This document shows, piece after piece, positions 35,860 to 43,524 of a DNA stretch of 64,000 bases (its first letter is position 1; each line of letters opens with the position of its first letter). The DNA is from Gigantopelta aegis (Eukaryota; Mollusca; Gastropoda; Neomphalida; Peltospiridae): the NCBI RefSeq assembly GCF_016097555.1, contig NC_054703.1, positions 9,742,285 to 9,806,284 on the forward strand, given 5' to 3'. The position numbers and the translations under genes were made by a program. Under the pieces are notes generated by a model. The model was not told the DNA's origin. It ran no database searches and saw only the letters and a list, made by a program, of their open reading frames with translations.

Positions 35860-36315
35860 GTACAGCGTCCGTGACCTTGACCTTGGTGCACTTAGTAGGT
35901 GTCTGGCCTTGGTGTGAGTCATAGTGGTGTGGTCTACTAGGGTGAACGCTCGCCCGTGTCCCTGACCGACTTAGGTTGGTACTGATGTCCTTGGACTGGC
36001 CATGACCGATTTGTTTAGCATTCACCGACTTAGAAGGCAGTGACTGGTATACCTGGGCAGGTGTGCGACCTTGGTGTAAGTCATAGCCTTGACGTACTTG
36101 GTGTGTGACTCATCACCTAGCCTTGACCTATCTAGAGGGTAGTGAGTGGCATAACTGGTGCAGGTAAGCAGCCGTGACTCATATTTTACCATTGGCATAC
36201 TTGGGCCTGTACTGACGTCCTTAGGCTGGCCTTGGCCAGGTTCTGACGTCCTTGGACCGTCCCCCGACTACTGTCCTTGGCCTACTTACGACTGGCCCCT
36301 TGACCTATGTAGGCT
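35860..36315. repeat. degenerate CCTTGAC/CTTGG-rich repeat region upstream of the viral-like genes
   Basis: Short motifs recur irregularly: 'ccttggtgtaagtcatag' / 'ccttggtgtgagtcatag', 'gacgtccttgg' / 'gacgtccttagg', 'ggtagtgagtggcata' / 'ggcagtgactggtata'. The G+C content is clearly above that of the flanks. It ends just before a TATA box. It could be an old minisatellite or a control region of the viral-like block. Confidence 0.6.
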
Positions 36316-36325
36316 CGTATTTGGA

Positions 36326-36335
36326 TATAAAAAGG
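36326..36335 (+). promoter_or_regulatory. TATA box of the BIR gene
   Basis: TATAAAAAGG about 95 bp before the ATG at 36430. The spacing suits a short 5' UTR. Confidence 0.6.
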
Positions 36336-36429
36336 GGTGTTTTGTTAGTAGCGTCATACGCTTGCCGAACGTTCTGTGAACGAGATCTATTTTTGCTTTG
36401 GAGTTTGAAGATATTCTGGTACGAAGAAA

Positions 36430-37005
36430 ATGACATCGGAATATTCGAGAAGTGTTAGTAGCAGCAGCAGTAGCGACGAGGACGACGTCTTGGTCTGCAA
36501 ATGTTCAGAAAGACATACAATCAAATGTAAAAGAGTGACTACCAAACAAGATGAGAAGAAGAAGAGTATTCATTATACGGATCAAACGGATGCTACACGT
36601 GAAATTGGGGTTGGAACTGAAGATGGCGAACTCGTGGACTCCAACCCCAATTTCACGTGTAGCATCCGTTTGATCTGTATCACAGATCAGACGGATGCTG
36701 CCTGTGAAACAGATGCTGCCTGTGAAGAAGATTGCTATTCAAGACGTTACGTGTTCTGTCATCGTCCCGAAATGAGACATTTCTATGCCCGGATGCTGAC
36801 GTATGCTCGGTGGCCCATACAATTACATCAAAAACCAAAAGAACTTGCCAAGGCCGGTTTCTACTACACGGGAGACCACGATGCCATCACATGTTACTGT
36901 TGCGGACTTCGCGTCTACCGATGGAAGAAGACAGACGACCCAGTGATGGAACATTACAGACTCCCTCCAAGATGTCCTTATGTGAACAACATGTTCAGAC
37001 ATTAA
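36430..37005 (+). CDS. BIR-domain (IAP-like) protein of a viral or Polinton-like block
   Basis: 191 residues. The N-terminus is Ser- and Asp/Glu-rich (SSSSSSDEDD, about 9-19), followed by a low-complexity linker with repeated TDQTDA / DAACE units (about 50-100). A BIR domain occupies about 117-188. Its zinc ligands fit the family spacing CX2CX16HX6C exactly: Cys155, Cys158, His175, Cys182, with GFYYTG and DDP landmarks. BIR proteins in IAPs, baculoviruses and other large DNA viruses bind caspases or other proteins and often block apoptosis. Here that role is only inferred, and there is no RING domain. The gene has its own TATA box and an AATAAA at 37049. The linker DNA forms a 41-bp inverted repeat. 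No introns, unlike most host IAP genes. A host-derived retrocopy is the main alternative. Confidence 0.8.
   Translation: MTSEYSRSVSSSSSSDEDDVLVCKCSERHTIKCKRVTTKQDEKKKSIHYTDQTDATREIGVGTEDGELVDSNPNFTCSIRLICITDQTDAACETDAACEEDCYSRRYVFCHRPEMRHFYARMLTYARWPIQLHQKPKELAKAGFYYTGDHDAITCYCCGLRVYRWKKTDDPVMEHYRLPPRCPYVNNMFRH
36575..36680. repeat. 41-bp inverted repeat within the BIR ORF
   Basis: The left arm 36575-36615 pairs with the right arm 36640-36680 with one mismatch (36579 region against 36676), with a 24-base loop. It codes for linker residues 49-84, so the peptide repeats are a by-product. A shorter direct repeat (GATGCTGCCTGTGAA) follows at about 36692-36725. Confidence 0.9.
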
Positions 37006-37048
37006 TTTTTTTAGACACTAGTGTGCTATGTTTTCATGTTGTATGTTG

Positions 37049-37054
37049 TGAATA
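37049..37054 (+). terminator. poly(A) signal of the BIR gene
   Basis: AATAAA 44 bp after the stop codon. Confidence 0.6.
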
Positions 37055-37283
37055 AAACCGTGAATAACAGGTTTTGCTTCCTTATTTATGTCCTGCGTCC
37101 ATGAGTGTGTCTCTGGACGTGTCCCTATGGTAGTGACACTGTTAAAGGGTAAAGGGTAATATTTTGGTAACGATGTTTTTTGGGAGCTCGCACGATGAGA
37201 TTTGTGCTTGGGAGGAGGGGCACTGGCCATACGTATCACACACATTCAAACATTCCTGTACCATATCTTTATGCGTCATAAGG

Positions 37284-37291
37284 TATATAAG
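37284..37291 (+). promoter_or_regulatory. TATA box of the 'YVPD' gene
   Basis: TATATAAG 54 bp before the ATG at 37345. Confidence 0.6.
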
Positions 37292-37344
37292 AAAAATAGT
37301 TTTGGAAAACTCGTAATTTGAGGTAGAACCTTCAGAGGAGCAAC

Positions 37345-37680
37345 ATGTCAGACCAGTACAAGTTATATGTACCCGACGTGGATAAGTGGACCCGTTTCTA
37401 TAAACTGCAGGCACAAGGTAAACTTCAATCTCACTTCGAAATTCAACGTGGTGGGGAAAGTCAGATCATGTACAGTGTGGATCGATGTCTAGAACTCTAC
37501 GATCCCACGTGGGAAAAAGAAAAAGAGGAACAGAACAAGCCCTCGACACCCCAAGTCGTCATGGTCTCCCCAACACAACAGGTGGTAGAGCAAGCCAAAG
37601 CCGATCTGAAACGGAAACAACAACAACAACAACAAAGTGGTACGGGTTGGAAAGCCCCGAAACTGCAGAAGCATTTCTAA
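37345..37680 (+). CDS. short conserved-looking protein of the viral-like block ('YVPD' protein)
   Basis: 111 residues starting MSDQYKLYVPDVDKWTRFYK. The middle is charged, followed by a region VSPTQQVVEQAKADLKRK that can form a helix, a run of six Gln, and a basic end. No catalytic motif and no membrane segment. I recall short Polinton/adintovirus ORFs with a similar YVPD-x-x-KW opening, but this is low-confidence memory. It is bracketed by its own TATA box (37284) and an AATAAA at 37680 overlapping the TAA stop, so it is a compact transcription unit. The ORF is intact. Function unknown; a structural or DNA-associated virion protein is possible but not shown. Confidence 0.6.
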   Translation: MSDQYKLYVPDVDKWTRFYKLQAQGKLQSHFEIQRGGESQIMYSVDRCLELYDPTWEKEKEEQNKPSTPQVVMVSPTQQVVEQAKADLKRKQQQQQQSGTGWKAPKLQKHF

Positions 37681-37685
37681 ATAAA
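37680..37685 (+). terminator. poly(A) signal overlapping the stop codon
   Basis: AATAAA whose first base is the last base of the TAA stop, only 1 bp ahead of the next TATA box. Confidence 0.55.
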
Positions 37686-37686
37686 C

Positions 37687-37695
37687 TATAAAAGG
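37687..37695 (+). promoter_or_regulatory. TATA box of the ATPase gene
   Basis: TATAAAAGG 42 bp before the ATG at 37737. Confidence 0.6.
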
Positions 37696-37736
37696 AACTA
37701 TGTGGGTCAGATATCGTCATTTTATTTAGAGTCGTC

Positions 37737-38397
37737 ATGCAGAGCACATGTTCAGAATGTGGTTTCACATTCTCGAGGAGAGACATTTTCAGACAAAAAC
37801 ATGCTAAACGTCTACCACCACCACCACCACCACATCAACCACCACCACCACCACAGCAGCAGCCACCACCACCACCACCACCACCACCACAAACACCACC
37901 ACCACCACAGCAGGTTCCACCACCACCACCACCACAGCAGCAGCAGCATCCCCTAAGATTGCTACATCCCTTCACCATGATCGTGTCGGGACCCACGTCG
38001 TGTGGAAAGACATTTTTGGTATACAAATTGTTGAGGGATGGTAAAATCCAGCCGCCTCCCCAGAGTCAGAAATCTCATCGTGTTGAACGACCTGATGTGT
38101 ATGGCTAATAAAGACCCAAGGATCACCGACCTGTTCACAGAAGGAAGTCATCACAGAAACTTGTCCGTCATCGCTATCAACCAGAACCTGTATCACAGCA
38201 TGGACCCGACACAGAGAAGAAACTGCCACTATCTAGCGCTGTTCAACAACCCCATCGACAAGCAGCAAGTTCTGACTTTGGCACGGCAGATGAATCCGGA
38301 AAACACTAGTCATTTCATGCATCAGTTTGAGGAAGCTACCCACAGGCCCTACGGACATCTCTTGGTGGACTTGAAACCGACCACGCCCGAACATTGA
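37737..38397 (+). pseudogene. A32/FtsK-like packaging ATPase (Polinton/adintovirus type), internally deleted
   Basis: The first part (37737-38108 frame) has a CxxC zinc-finger-like start (CSEC ... KH, residues 5-22), a ~40-residue poly-Pro/Gln tract, then LHPFTMIVSGPTSCGKT with the Walker A box at 85-92. The second part lies in another frame (in-frame Met at 38038, to 38397). It has RNLIVLNDLM, a Walker B with Asn where Polinton ATPases usually have Asp, then LFTEGSHHRNLSV, INQNLYH (sensor), LFNNP, LARQMNP and PYGHLLVDLKP. This order is the signature of the genome-packaging ATPase of Polintons/Mavericks and related viruses, which pumps DNA into the capsid. Roughly 40 residues expected between the two parts are missing and the frame shifts there, within about 38050-38070. 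It is therefore non-functional as it stands. Confidence 0.82.
37815..37950 (+). repeat. (CCA)n / (CAG)n trinucleotide tract inside the ATPase gene
   Basis: About 40 near-perfect CCA codons with CAG interruptions, coding for proline and glutamine between the zinc finger and Walker A. Confidence 0.9.
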
Positions 38398-38439
38398 CGT
38401 CTTCGGCCTAATGGTTTAGAGACGGGGCCGTCCGAATGG

Positions 38440-38447
38440 TATAAAAG
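38440..38447 (+). promoter_or_regulatory. TATA box of the zinc-finger gene
   Basis: TATAAAAG 25 bp before an ATG at 38465 and 78 bp before the in-frame ATG at 38518. Confidence 0.55.
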
Positions 38448-38464
38448 CACGAGTGTAACGGCGA

Positions 38465-39090
38465 ATGTCTCAGAAGACGTGCAACCACCGTCGAAGAAAG
38501 AGCTCTACCTGCAAATTATGCAAAGGGACGCATTCAAGAGAAAACTACCAGGCATACCCGCCTACAAAAGTGACGACGAAGAAGATGATGAGGTAGAACC
38601 CTATCTGAAAAAAGTCAAGAGGATGCAGTCTTGCGATACGTGTGGTCTGGTCTTTAAAGACGGAAGCGACTTGCAGCGACACGTGAAAACGTGCGAAGAG
38701 GGAAATGGAGAGCTGTCGCCCGACCTGGAAAACGAAGGCATTCGTCGCATGGTGGAACGTGAATTCGACATCAACCATGACTATCTCCAAAGCAAGAGGA
38801 AACGCTACGAAGAAAAAAACATGTCCCAAGATGCCATTGAAAGAAACATGAAGACATTGCAATAGAAGTTATTTAAAGACACGTACTCTCGCTTTCTGAC
38901 ATGTATGCATTACTTTGACAAAGGTCCCAACACCAGGAAAATTTTACAGTTTGTGAATCCAGACAAAAATGTGAGACCACGGATTCGTTCTAAATTAAAT
39001 CAGTATCGTTCATGGATTGGCGAATATTTGGATGAACAAAACGACGACGATACCGACGATGAGGAGGACGACAGTGATGAAGAGAAATGA
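38465..39090 (+). pseudogene. zinc-finger protein with acidic tail, disrupted
   Basis: The main frame runs 38518-38865, or from 38479 without an ATG. It encodes a charged N-terminal region, a CDTC ... RHVKTC finger (CX2CX12HX3C), and a Glu/Arg/Lys-rich helical region ending MKTLQ. After a TAG at 38863-38865 the same frame stays open to 39090. That part encodes RFLTCMHYFDKGPNTRKIL and a very acidic end (DDDTDDEEDDSDEE), so the stop looks like a nonsense change within one gene. The nearest ATG to the TATA box (38465) is in another frame, so the 5' end is probably damaged as well. Similar CxxC...H fingers occur in accessory ORFs of Polinton-like elements. An AATAAA at 39197 follows. Confidence 0.65.
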
Positions 39091-39196
39091 ACACTCATAT
39101 TATTCACATGTCGCCCTTAAGGCCTCTCGATGTAACCCAGTGTGTATCCATTTCATGTGTAGTTGTCTCTAGAGAGACCAGTAATTGTAATTTAGA

Positions 39197-39202
39197 AATA
39201 AA
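39197..39202 (+). terminator. poly(A) signal after the viral-like block
   Basis: AATAAA in an A-rich stretch 107 bp after the last stop codon. Confidence 0.5.
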
Positions 39203-39269
39203 AAAAATAAAAACCAAACCATTGCGTTTGTTTTTTGTGTTTTTTTTACTCTATGACTAGATTTGTGAT

Positions 39270-39420
39270 TGGATATTTCTACCGCTACATTATAGTAGCA
39301 AGAGCTGTGTACAAGACAGAACATACCACGATCTTTGATATACCAGACATAGTACACTAGTTGGCTATAGCGTAATGGGCCACCGACGGGGATCGATCCT
39401 AGATCGACCACTGTATTTAC
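39270..39420 (-). repeat. SINE family 1, diverged body and head
   Basis: 'catagtacactagttggcta' and 'ccgacggggatcgatccta' correspond to the family body and B box. It marks the return to ordinary repeat-rich DNA after the viral-like block. Confidence 0.65.
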
Positions 39421-39563
39421 CCATTTGGTAATTAAAAAGCCTTTAAAAAGGCTTGTACTCTAGGGAAATACTTGTGTTTAAAATGCAGCTAAAAGCTCAT
39501 AGGTTAGGTTGGAGGGTTGAGTTGCAGTCACGCGTTCTTTCTTCAAAGCAATGGGCTGGGGAT

Positions 39564-39570
<7 letters not shown>

Positions 39571-39620
<50 letters not shown>
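39571..39620. repeat. (CA)n microsatellite followed by CCTTTCTT repeats
   Basis: About 25 CA repeats, then three copies of 'attcctttcttctccttaac'-type units to 39700. Confidence 0.9.
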
Positions 39621-39621
<1 letters not shown>

Positions 39622-39719
39622 CCTTTCTTCCCTTAACAAACATTCCTTTCTTCTCCTTGACAAATATTCCTTTCTTCTCCTTAACGCATATGCCTTTCTT
39701 ATTAAAGGAGAGGACAATT

Positions 39720-40370
39720 AAGGCATTTGGCCTGGTATGCATATTCAACGATATATAATGCACATTATTGTTAATATCAACACGTATAATCGTATAGTTA
39801 ATTAATAAAACGGTTAAATGTGACGACTATTATATATACATTGCAATGTTCTGTAATAATACACATCCCAGTAAGCCAGCAATAAGTATATCTAGCACTA
39901 TATATATTATTTTTCAATACAAAATAAAATACCATTGTCAAAGTGGCTACACAACAAGACGAAACAATTAACAATGTTTTGCCCATGCGTTAACCTACGC
40001 ACTGAAATGATACACGGAGTGTTTTTAATTGGTCTATGCTGTTAGTTTCTTCTACCTGTGATTCCTGAATGGCAGGTGTGTACTTGACTGGTAACCAGAC
40101 GAGCCAATTAATTGACGCTGTCTAGACACAAAAATACATACCGGTATTGTGGAATATTACCTGCCGCCTCTAAAATTACGCGTTTTGCATTTGCTAAAGT
40201 GTCAGTATGTGTTGCTGGTCCAGGTATGCATCTTTCCAACACATAAGGCTCTTGTTTGAGTTGACCCTACCTTTAACAAACATTCCTTTCTTCGAGACAA
40301 ATGTGTCTTTCTTTCCCTATGACTAAAACAAAATACTAAAACTAAATATTTGTATTCAATTAATCTTTAT
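39720..40370. other. no recognisable gene
   Basis: A+T-rich; 'aacaaacattcctttcttc' near 40278 repeats part of 39636-39656. Confidence 0.45.
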
Positions 40371-40375
40371 TTTAC

Positions 40376-41870
40376 GAGGAAGGAAATGTTTTATTTACTC
40401 AACACATTTTGTTTACGGTTATACGGACATATGGTTAAGGACCACTGTGACGGAACATGCTCTTAATTTTGTTTTCGCCTGTGGCGATATTAATTGTTTT
40501 AGAAGGCCGTGTGCAGTTCCAAATGCACTTAGCCAGATGGGCAAGTTGTTACGTAATACTTCTGCGCGACGGTCCTCGAGCTGTACTTTCTAATACACAT
40601 CCAGCCAGGTACGGAGGCCATGTGGCGAGTAGTTACGTAATACCTCCGCGAGTGCGGTTTTTACAACCGTGATTTGGCGACGATGGCGACAGACAGTCTG
40701 ACGATCAGAGAAAAATATACCGACTCTGGGAGAGGTGGAATATCAGATGATAGGTGAGGTACCGCGTTGTACCCCCAGGCGATATTCGCTGTCTCTGAGA
40801 GTTTGAATAAATAGCTAGGGTTTAGAGATATCGAGGAGAACCATAGGAAGGTATCCCGGGGGAACGTTGTCCGTTTGGACTTTGGTAAATATATTATTTC
40901 TGCTCTGTTGTATAACCTTGATGTGATTGATGTGACTTTTAAATATTTTAATACTGTATTATACCAATATTCTTTAGACAGTGTCTTCGGTCATCTGACG
41001 AAGTAAATCGTAGACTTATTGTTCTAACATTATACGAGTATTTGGTAATATAAAGCTTAGCCAGTCATCCTAGAGGACCTAGGTAAACTGTAGGTTATTG
41101 TCTTTATTGTGATAGGTACCAGTATTAATTCTGTGTTACAAGGTTACTGAATGAGTAGTTAGGGTTAATTAAAAATTAACCAGTTAGGAATAGTGTTGTA
41201 ATTCCTTTATTAATTAAGTTCCCCTGGAAGCGTTTCTCTATTATCGCACGTGTGTGTTAGCGTTTCTCAATTATCACACGTGTGGGTGTTGTGTCACGGT
41301 GAAGTGATTAGCATATTGTGTAAACTAGACACCTAGAGATTAACTAATTAAGTGATCAGTTCTGGGTTGTTATTATTGTTGTTATTAATTAACTACTGCG
41401 GCAGTACATTTGTCAGCGTAGGTTAATACAGATTCCAAAGTGTATTGTGTTTTCTAGTGAACTAAACGTGCTATAATAATATATACTTTATATAAGATCT
41501 TATCTCTGATCATACCTAGACGAGCCAAAGCGGTTTTGAACTGCCCGTTACAGAGATATCTAATAGATATACAGTTAGGAGAGATATTTGGACAATCGTG
41601 TTTTATTCAGTTACGGGTATTATAGAATCCCCGTGACAACCACACATATATTGATTGAGGAAACCCGCTGTCGCCACTTTATGGGCTACTTTTTTTTTAT
41701 TAGCAGTAAGGGATCCTACACTATCCCACAGACAGGATAGTACATACCACGGTCGTTGTCCATTTGTGGAGCACTGGCTGGATATAGCCCAATGGGCGAA
41801 CCGACGGGGATCGATCCCAGACCAACCGCACATCAAGGGAACACTGAGCTACGTCACGTCCCCACGGTTA
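40376..41870 (-). repeat. SINE family 1 split by LTR-like insertion C
   Basis: The SINE tail is at 40376-40445 (up to 'ggttaaggaccac') and the rest at 41639-41870 (from 'accacacatatattga' to 'cgtcccc'). The two parts join perfectly at the duplicated ACCAC. Confidence 0.85.
40446..41638. mobile_element. LTR-like insertion C (solo LTR), 1193 bp
   Basis: Begins TGTGACGGAACATG and ends TCCCCGTGACA (TG...CA, with inverse termini TGTSACGG). It is flanked by the 5-bp duplication ACCAC (40441-40445 and 41639-41643). No internal coding domain, so it fits a solo LTR of a Ty3/gypsy-like retrotransposon. It contains a duplicated 'gcacgtgtg' + 'gcgtttctcaattatc' segment (41230-41285). Sequence unrelated to A and B except for the terminal hexanucleotide. 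Confidence 0.8.
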
Positions 41871-41906
41871 TTAGAGGATGCTTGTATTGGGTTCTGCTTG
41901 AACATA

Positions 41907-41907
41907 A

Positions 41908-41962
<55 letters not shown>

Positions 41963-41979
41963 AATAAAAACAAACAAAA

Positions 41980-42034
<55 letters not shown>

Positions 42035-42066
42035 AATAAAAACAAATAAATAAATAAATAAATAAA
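41907..42066. repeat. (AAAT)n microsatellite
   Basis: Roughly 35 AAAT/TAAA units with two 'acaaa' interruptions. Confidence 0.95.
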
Positions 42067-42163
42067 CTAATTAAAAAAATTATAATAGAAAAAAAAATAC
42101 CCTACCACATAAAATACGAACGACGAACCTTTCACGCTTAAGTCGACTACGCTAACGACTGAG

Positions 42164-42221
42164 CATTTTATTAGTCGAAAACATCTTATAATGGAGCAAA
42201 CTCAGGAATGTCCCTTTAAGA
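42164..42221. repeat. palindromic MITE family 1, right end only
   Basis: 'ttattagtcgaaaacatctt' to GCAAACTCAGGAATGTCC + CTTTAA. Confidence 0.8.
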
Positions 42222-42362
42222 GTCCTATCAACAACAAACTGGTGAGTTCACAGACAATCTTTTCTAACATGAACTATAACTTCCAGATACAAATAAACTA
42301 CCTGGTATAATATAAAAGAAGCGTTTGTAGCGAACTGTGAGAACTACTCACTAGAAAGAAAC

Positions 42363-43218
42363 ATGGCGACAAGCGATGAACTGTCTACAGTTCTCCATAA
42401 CACACGAGAGGTGATATATGGAAGTAGCGCCAAGATTGAGACACTACCACTAGATCTGTTGATAGATTTAATGTCAAAAATGAACACCAGACTTTCTAAC
42501 ATTGAAACGTATGCGAAAAAAATTGAAGATGTTGAAACGTATGCTAAAAAAATTGAAGATGTCCAGTCGTCTATCTTGTCACTTGCTAACAAAGTTTATT
42601 CGTTGGAAGCTGACGTTAAGAACGTTATCACCGATAAACGAAACATGGAATCCAATTTCCAAGGTCTGAGTAATTTGTACGATTGTGTGAAGGAAACAGG
42701 TGACAAAAATAAAGCGGAAATAGAAGCGATAAAGCGGACAATTAAAAACAACTGGTAATGACAACGCGGAATACAAAAAAGAAATAGAGTCGCTGAAAAA
42801 GGGACAATTATGAAATGAGAGATTTGATAACCGATCTACAATGCCGATCTATGAAATGTAACCTCATCTTCACCGGTCTTGCCGAAAAAAACCCTAAACG
42901 AAATTACAGAGTACGTAATAAGAGAATTTCTTGGAAATGAACTTGGCTTGGATTACGATTTTGAGTTTGGTAAATGGAGTACATCGTTTTGGCAAAAGAC
43001 GACTTGGTTCATCTCGCCCCATTGTTGCTCGCTTTCTGTACCACAAGGATATCGTACTGATAAAGTCGAAACGCGTACCAGCTCAAGGGAAAAACCTTAC
43101 GGTATCAGTGAGCAGTTTCCCCGGCGATCGAGGAACGCCGTAAGAAACTGTATCCCATAGCCAAACGCCTGAGACAAGTGGACACAGGACGAAACTGTTA
43201 CGGGACAAGTTATTTGTA
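42363..43218 (+). pseudogene. L1-type LINE ORF1 (coiled coil + RRM-like region), frameshifted
   Basis: The first 131 codons (42363-42758) are highly charged and heptad-like, predicting a coiled coil. They contain a 10-residue tandem duplication (ETYAKKIEDV, twice), caused by a 30-bp DNA duplication at 42504-42563. After frame changes at about 42757 and 42880, further frames carry CRSMKCNLIFTGL and HRFGKRRLG + RPIVARF, matching the RRM/C-terminal domain of L1 ORF1 proteins. Those proteins trimerise and bind LINE RNA. It precedes ORF2 by about 300 bp. Confidence 0.7.
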
Positions 43219-43359
43219 GATGGGAAACCTTACGAGGAGGCAAATTACACCGATTATCGGTCGTTCCCGAGATGTAGTACAAAAACAAGCCAAGCCAACA
43301 GCGACCAAGTCCTACACACGCGAGGGATACCAGACCGGCACAGAAACGACCGCGCGTTT

Positions 43360-43485
43360 GTTCATCGCCAACGGTAACAACCGACCCCCCCTCACCTATC
43401 TGGCGCAGACCCCCATCACTTATCTGGCGCAGACCCCCCTCACGTATTCGCCGCAGACCCCAATCACCCATCCGCCGCAAACGGA
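43360..43485 (+). repeat. short tandem repeat between LINE ORFs
   Basis: Four ~24-bp units (cagacccccctcacctatctg type) code for repeated TYLAQTP-like peptides. Confidence 0.7.
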
Positions 43486-43524
43486 GCGATGTTGGCTACA
43501 TAGGACGGGCTGGAGGGTGAACAT

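Noticed and set aside
36158..36458. Short ORFs upstream of the BIR gene
   Set aside because: They read through the degenerate repeat field and the promoter, with no recognisable domain.
37835..38026. Cys/Gly-rich minus-strand ORF opposite the ATPase
   Set aside because: Antisense reading of the CCA/CAG trinucleotide tract.
36430..39205. Contamination of the assembly by a free virus
   Set aside because: The block is continuous with SINE and LINE DNA on both sides and carries inactivating lesions, which favours integration. Long reads spanning both junctions would settle it.
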